Positions 23,816 through 35,474 of a stretch of DNA of 64,000 nucleotides are shown here, in pieces. This stretch comes from Undaria pinnatifida (Eukaryota; Sar; Phaeophyceae; Laminariales; Alariaceae). A program made the translations under genes and the position numbers. A model generated the notes under the pieces. It had not been told where the DNA came from and did no database searches. It worked only from the letters and a program-made list of their open reading frames with translations. The DNA lies in contig JABAKD010000001.1 in NCBI GenBank assembly GCA_012845835.1, positions 13,254,684 through 13,318,683 of the forward strand. The letters run 5' to 3'. Position 1 is the stretch's first letter, and each line of letters opens with the position of its first letter.

Positions 23816-24614
23816 AAAGGGATTGATCCACATCAATAATATTTATCAGCAGGTTGCATCTTATGCTCCAACAGCCTGAAGGTGAAACATAGAACACCAC
23901 AGAGGGAACATCCGCCAATCTGGCACGAACGGCGAAGGGCGTCGCGGGAGCATGATTGGCGGGCGGCACGCGATCGGGAAGGCAGGGGCCGAAGAAGACA
24001 AGAGAGTGGCGGTCAAACTGAACATAGAATGGCAGGGACCGAAGAAGGCAACGCGGAGAGGACCCGTGAGTCAACAACAAGCACCACAAATATGTTTCCA
24101 GCATCGAGTGTAGGACCGAATCGTCTCCTCGGAACAATAACAGCACCACAAATACCTTCCTCAGCGACCTTAACGTCTCAACATTTCCGCCAGATCCTCC
24201 CAGTTCGGGGTTGACGCGCTCGGCGGCGGCACTTGACCCGAGCGTGCGCGCGCGGGGAATGGGCGGAATGGAGGAGGCTGAGGAACGCGACCCACGAGAA
24301 GAGCGGGCGAAAAAGCGATCGCAAGGGCGCCGAACGGATTCCGAGCGGAACCTGGTCTGAAACAAAGACATTATCAAGTACCTCCGATTGCACGGGATAG
24401 TCGGCTTATGATCATGTACATATATATATCTATAGACTATGATGTAAGAAACGGGAAGAAAAAGGGGAAAAGACACTTTGTGTAATAAGCGCTTTATCCG
24501 TGCACTCTCCTCCCAGTCTATGAGTCGGTATACAAGTGCTGCTGTCGTTGATGTTGCCAAACCCAAGCCATAGTCAATAGGTGTACGCATCGGAATTCGA
24601 TGATCAGCATTCAA
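23688..24614 (-). other. Long unassigned open frame, 308 codons
   Basis: This is an uninterrupted minus frame of 308 codons, longer than other unassigned frames here. Its 3' third lies in the 120-bp tandem array, which argues against a gene. The middle has a Ser/Arg-rich segment (SSRGSRSSASSIPPIPRAR) and a later hydrophobic part (VFVVLLLF). The other strand also has a 110-codon frame (23,882-24,214) with an internal short duplication around ACAAATA. No family is recognised. Confidence 0.2.
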
Positions 24615-24639
24615 TTCGTAGCCTAGCTCGTGAAAAATG

Positions 24640-24890
24640 CCGACTGGTCATAATGATCCCACCCGGAGCTCGGCATTCGGTGCAACGCCGGTTTACAGGC
24701 TGGCATACACCGGTAACATGCAGGCATACGCACACCAGCATTACACATGGACCGCTACCTCTGCTGTACTTACACTAATATAGCGCACGCGGTTTTGGCC
24801 AACATCTGCCAACATCTAATACAGCGGTCAGTCGTAGATACAGCAGAATTACTGTACGAGAATCGCCAGTGTGATCAGTACATTATACAA
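24640..24890. repeat. Dispersed repeat family R2, copy 2
   Basis: Counterpart of 17,780-18,005 in the same orientation, with extra short repeats of GCATAC(A/G)C near 24,700-24,735. Confidence 0.65.
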
Positions 24891-24894
24891 TAAA

Positions 24895-26070
24895 CGGTGA
24901 AGAACATACGACTAAGCATTCTTGAATCCTTCTCCTTGTAGATCCTGTGTCCGCGTACGTTCCTCCTCTGTATTCGGGTGATAATATAATTGCTGCTGTC
25001 GTTGAGTTGCTGCTGCTGCTCTGCATTATTTTGCGGCTTTGCTGCTGCTGAGGTGCTGGTCACCGCGGGGGGTGCATACATGCGGTGCATACCATTGTTT
25101 TTTCTTGCGTCACCGTCATTGACGCAACTCCAAACGAAAGCCGTGTGAAAAATAGCAATAATAGGAGAAAAAACAATTTACAGGCCACTGTACTACTGTA
25201 CTGCACCTCTACTCGTATGCATATCTACTGTAGTACCTGGCATACCTTACGGCGAGCAGGGATTGTTTGAATTCGGTGGCAACGCGGAGGGACATGCGAG
25301 GGTGCGGATCAGATTGATGGCGTGCATGGATGAAGTACGCAAACGTATCTAGATTACTTGTATTGCGCTTCATTTTCAAGATATTAACATCTGGTGTGGT
25401 AGTTTGTTGCTGGTGGCTGCGCGTGGCAGCATTCGTGTGCCACTTCCAGCTGTACAGTGCTCACTGCAATCGGGAGTTCACGGCAAGGGTCACCCTTTCC
25501 GAGTATCCAGCAAAAACAGGACGAAACCCACAAGAAAAGGGTTAGGGTGGGAACCTTGGAAATATCTCGTCGAAGCCATCATACGTATAAACCGCCGTAT
25601 GCTGTGGTAGATACAATGGCAAGTTATTACCAGGTACATACTCTACTGCAAGCACGCACTCGTTCGCTTTCCGGCACAGCGTTGCAGTGCATCACGCGCG
25701 AACGAGCCGACGACGCTTAAAATATTTTTTCCTCTCCTCTTTGACCGTGCACATGCCGTGTTGAGAACATTGAATGTAGGAAAACCTTGAAGTGCTTAAT
25801 ATGTAGACCCAGGGGTCTGGTAATAAAACATGTGGACAAGTTCCGTGTCATCCAGTACTCCGATCTACGTCGTGGAGATCCCATGTACCAGGGATGTGTT
25901 TCCACTCAAAAACCTAGGTGATGAAGTGGGGATTCTGATATGTGCCCGATGTGATGCGCAATCAGCAGATACACTGAGGGCACGGAATGTGTGTCTAGTG
26001 TTCGGTTCCCTAGTAATGCATCGCTCTTCGGTCAAATGACCCCCCCATTAGAAAGAAGAATGGGACATAC
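24895..26070. other. No supported gene
   Basis: It contains a CTG-rich patch at 24,990-25,060 and scattered short frames. A TACCAGGTA word lies at 25,628-25,636. Confidence 0.45.
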
Positions 26071-26074
26071 CAGT

Positions 26075-26450
26075 AGTCAGGAGGAGGGAGACATGGATGC
26101 ACATGTGTGCCCGTGTGGCACAACACAACAGCAGAGAGTAGGACTCCCATAGTAGGAAAATGCGAAATATGCAAGGAGGAATGGGACGTGCTAGAGGAGG
26201 AGTTGAGAAAATTAGACGAACGTGACATGGAAGAGTTTGGTAGACGAGGCAGTAGCGTGAAAACGATCGCTATCCTAAGAGAAAGATGGTGGCCGCAGAC
26301 GGCGAAACGACGGGGATAGGATAAGCAAACAGTTTATTGCAGTATATGGAAAAATAGTTATGAGTGCCCAAATGTTGGAGGTCGCTTTTAGGAGTAGGGA
26401 CGGTGCTCCGTCTCCAAAGGGATGCGTGGTAATCGTCAAATGACTAAGGC
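26075..26450 (+). pseudogene. LINE-type retrotransposon C-terminal remnant
   Basis: One plus frame gives HVCPCGTTQQ near 26,098. After a one-base shift the next gives RTPIVGKCEICKEEWDVLEE, then ERDMEEFGRRGS and ERWWPQTAKRRG. The C-x-C ... C spacing and the following acidic helix resemble the end of LINE reverse transcriptases, where a Cys-rich knuckle closes the protein. The frame shifts again near 26,320 into ISKQF and PNVGG-like words. Only the last 120 or so codons are left, so the RT itself is absent. The family placement comes from memory of similar sequences and is unverified. Confidence 0.45.
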
Positions 26451-28637
26451 AAGCAGCAAATTAGTACGCCTCTCCCTCCCTACCCACCCCCCCGCCACCA
26501 AATCTTCCCCTAACGCGATAGTCCCGTAGTTATTTATAGTGCATTCCAAAGGTTGGTTTGGTTGCGCCCACTTCCCATCATCTGTACGTGACATTTTCCC
26601 AACGTATAGTACTTGTTCCCGTTGTTGCCTTTGGTGGCCCCCTGTTGACAGGTATCAGTCTTGAGCTGCCCTGGACACAGAGCAAGATTGAAGATATCCA
26701 GCTAGCTTCTATAGCTGGTACCCGAAATAACAGGAACGGAAACAGGAGGAAGAACAAGAGGAAGAGGAACAAAATATGGCCAGCCCGTGGCAAAAAGGTC
26801 GTGACCAGTTCCGACGAATCTGCTGGTGAGCCATATACATACATAATCTAACAGAAACGCTGACTCATACTGGGTCTATAAATTTGGAGAGCGCGCGTTC
26901 TACTCTAACTTCAGTTTGACAAGGTTCCTGAGTTTCTTACGTTGTTGTTAACCTCAGTCTGCTTTTCTGATTACCTTGTTTCTTATGAAATGTGCTGTAC
27001 TGTAAGATGTTTATCATAGCAGCAGTATAGCGGAGGGAATAAGCAGAACGTTGTAACGTATGATGCATGCTACGGGCATTTGTTTCTGAGGTTTCTCAGT
27101 CGAGCTCTATAATTCACCCAAAACCTGATTTGTTTTTTTGAGTGGCAGTGCACCCCGATTGACAATATCATGGCCGCGGTACAAACCTGAAGATGTAGCA
27201 AACCCAAAAGAATATTCCAACGAAATCGGGACAATGAGCCTCATCATTCAGAAAACGTCACCCGAACGTGTTACCGTTATCGCAGCACGTGTCGTACGGT
27301 CCCACCGACAAGACACACCTTCGCCCAATCTGAGCAAGGCTTGAAGCCTTCATGAGTCATTAACCTTCAGAAACATAAGGCTATGGCCCACTGCATACGT
27401 ACTGTATATCCATACCGTGGATACCCCGATTTGAGAGCTTCCGGAACAAGAGCACTCGGGGCTCTTAAGAGAGGTTCGAATCGGCATGTCTGACCTTTAC
27501 TAAAAGCTATGCGTTGCCTTTAACATATAAGGGCAATGTGTAGTTGAAAGTGCTTGCTGCGTCTTGGCACGGGGTGCTCTTAAGTCGGGGCACGCACTGT
27601 TCCAAGTGGTCAGTTTAACGCGGTGTGATTTTGTTAATGTACATATATATTGGTGCCCCCCCCAAAACAATAAGCTTTACGTTCTTATTGGGATATTTCT
27701 TGTGAGTGATGCAATATATCAGTGTCGTACATGGTTTAGCAGTGCCATTTTCGTTTCACAGTAGTACAAGGGAAGGCGTCTGTGACCATGGCTGGTCCGG
27801 AAGCCCGCCGAGTTTATACCCTACCACTAGTTGAGCCCGAAAATAACAGCGGTCCAACGTAAATCTGAATTTGTAGCAGTAACAATGGCAGCGGTGGTAG
27901 TAGTAGCAGAAGTAGTAGTATTAGCGCGCGCACGACGTGTGAAGAGGGCGTGACATAGATTTACCTCAAGTGATTTCGATGACTTCGGAAGCCACCCTCG
28001 GCAGTTCTCTGGACTCTTAGACTATTCCCCGTGCTTTACTGCCCTCGAGATAATTTTTACTTCACTATCGATTTGTGGAGTGTTCCTTCGTTTGGTTGTT
28101 TTTCTTTCTGAGTCATCCGACCGTAGGGGTGCTGCATCAGAAAGTCGTTGAGCTCCTTGCATGTGGAGCTCTATATCTCACCCGGAGACATGATTCCGAA
28201 GGTATTCGTTCGCACAACCGGACCAAGCTTCTACGGCTTAGTCCTGAAAAAATGTGTACTCGTGAAACTACGTCACGAACAGGTAGTTCCTCACGTGAGG
28301 AGCTCAATCGGACAGGCACTTCTTGGTGAAATCATACAACTGCAACCCCTACCGTGGGATGACTCTTCTTGAATTTTTTCCATTGCTGTTGCCATTCCGC
28401 TCTGGGCCATTTTTTCGTAGGATAGTAATTTACAGTCACCAGCAACTAACATAGATATTTTGCGAGTACCGCCAACATTCAGCCCGCCGTGCAGACGTCA
28501 TACACTATTTATTTCTAGTTCGTAATATCTGTGTGACTGACGTGACCAAAACCAATCGTCTCTTTGCTGACACCTCAACTACATGTTCAACGCTGCCGAT
28601 ACGTGTTTCCGTTGAACTACTTTTCCATTATCTTATG
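26450..28637. other. No supported gene
   Basis: Frames at 26,558-26,851, 27,138-27,344 and 28,075-28,372 are short and unrecognised. A GGTTCGAATC word near 27,475 matches a Pol III B-box, but no tRNA fold surrounds it. Confidence 0.4.
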
Positions 28638-29022
28638 TGTTGGGAATATAAACCTTGGATTCATAGCTAAGTTAATGCGCAGGCTATTCGAGAAAGTTAT
28701 CACCACGAAAAAGATATGCGGTTGAAACTTTCGTTGAATCTTCGGTGGAACTTAGATGTAAACATATACTTGAGTATGTTAAGATTGTCCCGCTCTCGCG
28801 GTGTTCTACCGGACTGTGGGCATTCTTCCGTGATGATCAAGTGGCGATCCAGCCCACCATGATCACTTTCCTTTCTTTCCGTTTCCTCTCTCTTTGGCCT
28901 CAAGCGCCCATTCGAAACTGTCCCTTTTATTTCTTATGACAAGAAATATTCACAGACTCTTCGGTCGCACCTCTGCATCTCTTTGCATAGAAGACAGAGC
29001 TTCCACACACTCGTTGCTTTCA
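28638..29022 (+). repeat. 5' LTR of Copia 1
   Basis: It aligns with the LTR at 49,980-50,410 (reverse strand). Shared blocks are AACCTTGGATTC, AAGTTAATGCGCAG, TGTGGGCATT, the CCACCATGATCACT box and TTGGCCTCAAGCGCCC. It starts with TG and ends with CA just before GGTTATG. Confidence 0.75.
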
Positions 29023-29039
29023 GGTTATGTGTCTCGACC
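29023..29039 (+). promoter_or_regulatory. Primer-binding site of Copia 1
   Basis: GGTTATGTGTCTCGACC directly follows the LTR. The intact family version is GGTTATGAGCC (49,969-49,979, minus), complementary to a Met tRNA anticodon arm (GGCTCATAACC). This copy carries changes in the middle. Confidence 0.5.
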
Positions 29040-29082
29040 TTCGACATAAACATCGATCGGCACCAAGCGACATCTCGATGCA

Positions 29083-30385
29083 GTTTATCGTATCTTACCG
29101 CGAAGTTTGAGAAGAAACCTTCAGTAAACCGACTGCAGCATCAGCATCAGCACCAGCATCGCCATGAGAAGAGTTCACAAAAGCAGCTGATGCGGTGGAC
29201 AAGCTCGTTAGAGCTATCAATGGCAAATTTAATGGGAGTTTGACGTATGGAAACGCACGGCTCAATCCGCGATATGCATGCGTCATTCCGGGGTCTCTGA
29301 TATTATGGAAGGGCGTTCTTGCTCCGAGGCCAAACTAGTTCGTCCTCGTCCATCTTCTATGAAAAAGTAGACCTTCACGAGCTGTAACTCGCAGCCAGGC
29401 CATTGACGAAACGGACATTCAGTCAGGGGAATACCCCCCGGCTTAAGAAGCGGAAAATGCGCACCCGGACGCAGGGAGTACTCCTGTGGACACGCCGCAT
29501 CTACTACCATTATCTACTTCCCAGCCGCAACGTTAGTTTTATGGGCCACGGATGACAACATATCGAATTTTGAAGAAATCAAGAACTGGCACCGCGACAA
29601 GCGTATTCTCTTCGAATTCCTGCTCCTGAGCACATCGGGAGCTGCGGCCAGCTTTTTTCTACAACGCAAGCCGAAACGTTGTGAACTTGCGAATGGGACG
29701 GCTGCTTGGGATGGTGTGGTTACAAAATATCAAAATTCCACCCGCCAGCGTAGACGCATTCCCAAACAGAAACAAACTCAAACGGTCATGTCAGAAGGGC
29801 AAGACCCATATATTTTCATAAATTAAGTATGTTGTTTGAGGGATAAAGTGGTATACATGGGAGAGGTATTCAACGATGACAGCATACCGGACTAGAGCTG
29901 GAAGGACACACGGAAGAATACCTGCAAATAATTTACAAAGCCGAAGCAGATGATGGCGTCACACTCGACCAAGCTGGGATAACAATGCGCAACATGCGCG
30001 CAAATAGAGCTATGCGAAACAGGCCTTCGCGAAAAGCGAAGGGGCGTAAGTCTGCTATGGTAGTCACGCCAACGCCCTCAGAAGTGGTGACCTGTTCACA
30101 CTGCAATAAGACAGGCGATCGATTTGAAAATTGCTATAACCGCAAAGGAACGATGTCGTGGGAAAAACCTATCTAAACACCTCGGACAAATTCGTGGTGT
30201 AGCCTGCACAACACAGATCGCCGCGATAATAGCGTATGTTGGTCTCAAAAGCGGGACGACAATAAACCCGTCGTCCTCGTCACTGTCAATAAAATGACCG
30301 TCATAATAACAACCGCAGCGCTTACGCCAACACCGCCACAACTCCAAATTTAACAACACAGATGGAAGATTACGTCCCAGTAACA
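29083..30385 (+). pseudogene. Copia 1 gag remnant
   Basis: The start MQFIVSYREV matches MKFVTSYREV at the start of the second Copia's gag. Later words shared with that gag include AVDKLVRAINGKFNG and, near 29,960-30,180, MRNMRANRAMRN, ARGRKSAMVV-like text and a knuckle CSHCNKTGDRFENC, which lacks the canonical histidine. Near 30,270-30,350 comes an Asn/Arg-rich tail. The protein would coat the RNA genome. At least six stops and shifts break it. Confidence 0.75.
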
Positions 30386-30967
30386 AATGCTAGATCCACT
30401 ACTACTGCGGCTGCGACTACAGCGGCTGCGTCCAAGTCCTTGGCGACTCCTCCCTATACATCTTCGCCTCTAGTCGGTATAGATTATTCTTTCATCGCCG
30501 CACCTCCGGGCAACATCGCCTCACAGCCCGTCGAATTCAACATGACGGCGGGCAGCGGAGGCTCCAACCACTTCATCATTAACCAGCTTTTACCTGACAT
30601 CGAACTCAGAATTAACCACTTCGTACACCTCAACCCTCCTGTAACAATCAAAGTAGCAGGAAACCATCGCAATTCCGGCGTTGGTCAAGGGGTTGTGGTC
30701 GTTCAAGTGTTGGGCCATCTAGACTCTAAGCAGTCCGGGCAGCTTCCCGTCACGATCGTGCCAGGGCTAGCCAGGCACCTATTTTCGCGGAGATCAGCAG
30801 CAACGAAAGAGGTCAACATGGTCATCTCCAATAATTCGAATTTGGACATGGGTGCATTTACTGTACCCCTACGTAGAGATAGCCACTGCTCTCTTCTCTG
30901 GATCATCTCGACCTCATCACTGATGCAACTAGCCGAACATCTGAGACAGGCATTCCGACCATTTTAG
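30386..30967 (+). pseudogene. Copia 1 protease remnant
   Basis: An open plus frame of about 200 codons (from 30,362) holds the retropepsin region. The catalytic Asp-Ser-Gly motif that precedes SNHF in Copia proteases reads GSGGSNHF here, so the catalytic Asp appears replaced by Gly. The rest follows the family pattern: an Ile-rich strand (PPVTIKVAGNHR), a Gly-Val strand, then LPVTIVPGLARHLFS. The protein would cleave the polyprotein, but this copy should be inactive. Confidence 0.65.
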
Positions 30968-31139
30968 ACCGAAACTTCAAACCGGAAACCGTCCTCCTGT
31001 TCACGCTTTGACTGCTACTAAAGCTACTTTCCTGTATACACCCGTCCGAGCTATCATCTGGCGTAAGAAGTCGGGACATCCCAATGGGCAGGTGATGGCC
31101 AAGTTGAGAAGGTGATGGCCAAGTTGAGAAATATCTCAG

Positions 31140-31700
31140 ATTGTGGGGTATATTTTTAAGATACTTTATCGGCGTGTGGTATGTGCAAAATCAATAAGAG
31201 CACTCGACGTGAACACACTGAGACACCGCGACTTGACCCTTCCCGCGAACGTTTTTAGGTTGGTGAGTACTCACCTATTAGGACCGGTGACACCGAAGTC
31301 GATCGGAGGACCCACGTGGCAAAGTATACCGACCATCCCAGCGGGCTAAAAACAGTCTACTTCATTGAAAAGAAAAGTGATACGCCACACACCCTCGGTA
31401 GATTTATTCAAGATCTAGCCACCCCTCTACGGTCAAGGGTGCAACATCTACTTTCCGATAATGAGGGCGAGTACACATCCGGTAGCTTTCAGGAATAGTG
31501 TAAAACAACTGGAATTCGCCACCAACCCTCCGCCCGTACACACCGCAGAACGGTGTTTCCAAACGTGACGGTCGTACTATTATGGACATGACTCGCTGTT
31601 TACTCAACGAGGCACATCTTCCTAAAACCGTATAGGGAAAAATAGTATTTCTGCAACAGTCTTTTTAATCAACCGATTACCCCACACGAAAATCGGGGGC
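31140..31700 (+). pseudogene. Copia 1 integrase remnant
   Basis: CGMCKINKSTR near 31,182 is the second half of the zinc-binding domain. The catalytic core follows as KYTDHPSGLKTVYFIEKKSD and, near 31,455, LLSDNEGEYTSG, which contains the second Asp with the typical N-x-GE-Y context. Stops at 31,497 and frame changes split it. Confidence 0.75.
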
Positions 31701-31718
31701 AACGCACCCTACCATTGC

Positions 31719-32174
31719 ATGTGCGGGAAGCATGCTGACCTCTCATATCTGAGAATCATTGACACTCGGGCGTGTTTGCACGTTGAAGGGTACACCACCA
31801 AGCTTCAACCTAAGGCATGGGAAGGTGTTCTCGTCGGCTGTGACAGCGACAAACCTATCTTCCGCGTATGTGAATGCTACACGGGGGGAATTTCAAGCCC
31901 GCGCAACGTCTCCTTAATCGAAGAGCCGGCTACCTTTCAACTAACGGCAGACGCGTGGGGGCACGCAACTGCAGTACCCGATTTCGATTTGGAGCCAGGC
32001 TCCGATTTTATGGACGGCTATCAGAGCATCAAGCATGGTATCTCATCTCTAGAGACTAGCGTCACCGACGCTACTCGAAAAAAGCTGTTTCACGTGCGGC
32101 TGCGCTCATCCAATACAAGCGAGAGCGCGTCCGCTGACCCTAAAATGCCAAGATTCTCCGAAAAAACACTTTGA
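31719..32174 (+). pseudogene. Copia 1 integrase C-terminal/linker frame
   Basis: A 151-codon frame starts with MCGKHADLSYLRI and includes EGVLVGCDSDKPIFRVCE. This matches the family pattern after the integrase core ('...GYxSxxKxYRVxxPxxxxVxxSRNVxFxE'); here SSPRNVSLIEEP is visible. It links integrase to RT. Confidence 0.7.
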
Positions 32175-32965
32175 GGCCGTCTCGCAGTACCTCGGGGAGG
32201 TCGGAATGGACAAAATCAACCCTCCGGCATCTACTTCGGCACCCAACACGTACGAGCAAGCTATGGCCTCACCACAAAATGAACAGTCGGAAGCAGCCAT
32301 GCGCAAGGAGATTAATAGTCTTAACGAGCACGAGGTCGCCGATTTTATTCCATCCACCAAGGTTCCTCCGGGCTGCTCCATTATTGGAACGCGATGAGTA
32401 TTTCGGGTCCAAACAGATGAACGTTTTAAAGCAAGGCTCATGGTACAAGGTTGGGCTCGACAGCATGGACTGAATTGCTTTACTACGTTCGCTCCTGTAA
32501 GTCGCGTCGAACGTCAGCGTCTTCTGGTTGCTCTCGCGGCATGAAGAGACTGACGAGGTTTAGCCATGGACGTACAAACTGTATTTCTCAACGGAAACCT
32601 TGAAGAGGACGTCTACACCAATCAAGCATCAGGCTTCGAAAACATACGTGTACGAGAGAACTAACCGACAGCTGGTGGTGAAACTGCGTAAAATCATATA
32701 TGAACTTCGCCAATCTTCAAGCGTTTGGAACAGCACAATCGACAAGAACTTGCGCGCAATGGGGCTCACATCTACAGCATCTAATACCTGCGTATACACA
32801 AAAAAGGAGTGGGAAGACCTACATCGTGCTAACGATTTTCGTCGACGACCTACTCATCACTGGACCATCAAATGCAAGCGTGGCCGAGGTTAGACGCATG
32901 CTTATGGAGATGTTCGCTATCACTGATCTCGAGGATGTGTCGCAAATTTTTGCATTGAGGTGAAG
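32170..32965 (+). pseudogene. Copia 1 reverse transcriptase remnant
   Basis: The RT begins near 32,235 with TYEQAMASPQNEQSEAAMRK. The motif MDVQTVFLNGNLEEDVYTNQ lies at about 32,565 and VDDLLITG near 32,838. Between them are KLRKIIYELRQSSSVWN and a Cys-Val-Tyr strand. The domain is spread over three frames with a TGA after IGTR. It would copy the RNA into DNA; this copy is dead. Confidence 0.85.
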
Positions 32966-33790
32966 CGCGACAACGCATCTGGAACGATCGAACTCAGCCA
33001 AGGAGGGTATACACTTTCGATTCTTAAGCGTTTCAATATGGGTGACTCCAACCTTATACATGTTCCTGGAAGAGGAAACGAACTAAGCGCGCAGCCGGAA
33101 AGAAGCGCACCTCTCAACGGGACAACGGCAAGCTCTATCAAGCCATTGTGGGGAGTCCTATTATATTTTCCCAATGTACGAGGTACGACGTGGCGTTCAG
33201 TACGACGCAAGGAGCTCGTCCCGTGGCAACGTTCACATCGGTGCACGTGGCAACGGTCGAAAGGATCTTTCGATGTCTGCGACGAGCACCAAATCTGGCC
33301 ACTGTGGACAAAAGGAACAACAGTTTCGATATTACCGAATACTGCGACGCTTCCTATGGTATGGGAGATTCTACTAAAAAGAGGTCTACCACCCGGTCGA
33401 TTTTTCTTCTTGACTGGAGGACTCATCAACTTCCTCTCAAGTAAGCTCCAGAAAATTACCGCTCAGTGCTCAACCGAATCGGAACTAATAGCTCTGAACG
33501 CCTGCGCAAAAAAAGTCGTCATCAACCAGGAACCCTTGGGGAGCTAGGGTGGCCGAACTTCAGAAGCTCCCGAATATCGTCCGACAACCGAGGAGCACTT
33601 CTTCTTTCAGCGAACGGCAAATATCCCAACCGGAGCAAACATGTTGGTAATCAACGACAAAATGGTAATCACCGACTTCGTCTCTTCGATAAATCAGCTT
33701 GCTAATATAGTCAATAATTTTAGCGATAGGCAAGCCTTCAGCGACCTCTGCTCAAATATCAACAACTTCAGCACGGTGCCCTCCTGCTAA
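32960..33790 (+). pseudogene. Copia 1 RNase H remnant and pol end
   Basis: The frame at 33,148-33,444 reads DITEYCDASYGMGDSTKKRS, the RNase H core with its Asp. Then LQKITAQCSTESELIALNAC and SSDNRGALLLSANG follow. The pol end NNFSDRQAFSDLCSN matches the intact version in the second Copia (47,922-48,296). Several frame changes are present. Confidence 0.8.
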
Positions 33791-34102
33791 GCCCCAACAC
33801 CTCGAAGTCACAAGTGAGGCTCCGGCCGACAAGACCGCCTGTGACCATCGTGACCCCCTTGTAAAACTCCCAGGCACGCTTATATGATCGGAAAAACCAT
33901 TGCCCTGTGGAATTCGATGAAATATTGAGGAATTCATTAGTGGGAAATATAAGCTCCTTTTTTCGTCTGCTATGTGCGGCCGGGCTTTAATACCACCTAC
34001 AAACCGCGATGCACCAAGGACTGAGAAGCGCTTTACGCACAACCAAATGGACAGTGTACCGACAAAACAATTAGCCAATCATAATTCAGCTCCAAGACTG
34101 CA

Positions 34103-34510
34103 ATGGACCGAGAAAGAACAAAGCCTACGCGCCCACCACATCACAACCATTTCCCCCTTCTCTGTCCAATCTCTTCTTCAGCATTTTCAACTATGTTGTC
34201 ACCCCTTTTACCATCAATGAACTCCATCAATCACTACCCTAACGGCACCCCAACCGACGCTCGACGACAATCGCTGGAGGCTCAACACCTTCGTGAATTA
34301 TGTTGCGCTGGACGAGACAACAGCCGGCGGTACACCGGGTTAGCGAGATCAAACTGTCGGAATGGCCAAGTCATCTTCTGGGGGGCTCGTTTCAACCTTC
34401 AAAGAGGCATAAACGTGCCCCGTCAAACACGTCTGGAACGCAAAGAGATGGCAGCTAAGCTAAAAGCGCATGCACTCCTCGACAGAAGTGAGCACTTAGA
34501 AAGCACATGA
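34103..34510 (+). CDS. Extra ORF downstream of pol in Copia 1 (ORF3)
   Basis: A 135-codon open frame starts about 310 bp after the pol stop; a second ATG at 34,218 matches the start used in the other Copia. From there the product reads MNSINHYPNGTPTDARRQSL and then DNSRRYTGLARSNCRNG, FWGARFNLQRGINVP and ERKEMAAKLKAHALLDRSE. The second Copia has the same protein (47,123-47,467, minus), and a third, inverted copy follows at 34,531-34,960. Many differences between the first two copies fall at third codon positions. No known domain is seen. The protein is small, basic and Arg-rich, so nucleic-acid binding is a guess. Confidence 0.5.
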   Translation: MDRERTKPTRPPHHNHFPLLCPISSSAFSTMLSPLLPSMNSINHYPNGTPTDARRQSLEAQHLRELCCAGRDNSRRYTGLARSNCRNGQVIFWGARFNLQRGINVPRQTRLERKEMAAKLKAHALLDRSEHLEST

Positions 34511-34530
34511 GCTCCTCGACATAAGTGACT

Positions 34531-34960
34531 ACAGAACTCACTTCTATCGAGGCGTCCATGCGCTTTTAGTTTAGCTGCCTTCGCTTCGCGTTCCAGACGT
34601 GTTTGATCGGGCACTTTCTATGTCTCTTGGGAGGTTGAAGTGAGCCCCTCAGGAGATGCCTTGGCCATCCCGACAGTTTGATCTCGCGAACAAAATGTAC
34701 CGCCGGCTGTTGTCCCGTCCAGAACGGGGTGATTCACTAATGAGAAGGCCGCTTGTTTCCCCGTGGGCAACAAAGAGCTGAGAGTGGTTCGAGACGCCAG
34801 AGAACTGTTGGGAGCGGCCTCCGAAGGGGTGGGCATGGCGGCGGGACTCTTGCCATTTTGGAGTCGCCAGTTTGCGCCCACAAACAAACCATGGATAGTC
34901 TGTCCGCTTCACAAACGTTTGTTCTGTTTTCCTTCCTGAGCGGAGCGTGCTGTACACCGT
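34531..34960 (-). pseudogene. Inverted copy of the ORF3 region
   Basis: The minus strand repeats the ORF3 core: SGRDNSRRYILFARSNCRDG, then DQTRLEREAKAAKLKAHGRL in another frame. Arms 34,309-34,490 and 34,531-34,720 form an imperfect palindrome with a short spacer. It may stem from a second insertion in opposite orientation or from an inverted duplication at the broken end of Copia 1. The upstream part of the minus frame (to 34,957) differs from the other two copies. Confidence 0.6.
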
Positions 34961-34989
34961 ACGATACCTATGCGCATTTCCTGTAAAAA

Positions 34990-35470
34990 GATTCGATTAT
35001 ATTGGATCGCCTGTTCGACCGGCTCACAACCGGCATTCGTAAAACCAGTCTCGTAGGCACAAACGAGGCCTTGACTTGCCCAGCAAAGCTGATATCCTCG
35101 CATCGCTTTGCACGGTTACCACAGGGTGAGCGCGACCCCCTTCCTCCCCCCCGGCCCTCTACGACGCTGAACAACATGCCAATCACTGCGTAAGCTAGAC
35201 AACCAGCGTACCGTTTTGTTTTTTGCAGTCACCATGATGGTTGTCGAGTCACTGTAGATCACGTTGTGCGGAGTGGAGAACTCTAACTCTGAACAAGGGC
35301 AATTATCGCATCATGTAGTGTGAATTTGGTAAGGCGCCCACAAGGCAGTTACGTAGTAATAGCCATCGCTGTCTCTGGAGTGGCCACACCACATAACAAA
35401 GTTTCTCATTGGCGCTGTCATCCATAGGCAAGAAAGTAGGCACAAGGTGCCGAACTCCGTCTAACAAGTT
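34990..35470. other. No supported feature
   Basis: Short frames only; no repeats recognised. Confidence 0.4.
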
Positions 35471-35474
35471 TTTG

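Larger units (their letters stand above)
28638..34510 (+). mobile_element. Copia-type LTR retrotransposon 1, decayed
   Basis: The element runs plus-strand from a TGTTG LTR start to the extra ORF after pol. Domain order is LTR, PBS, gag, protease, integrase, RT, RNase H, the Copia order. Many stops and frameshifts break each domain. The 3' LTR was not found: after the extra ORF comes an inverted copy of that region, so the right end is rearranged. It is the same family as the Copia at 45,565-50,410 but far more diverged, hence an older insertion. Confidence 0.85.
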
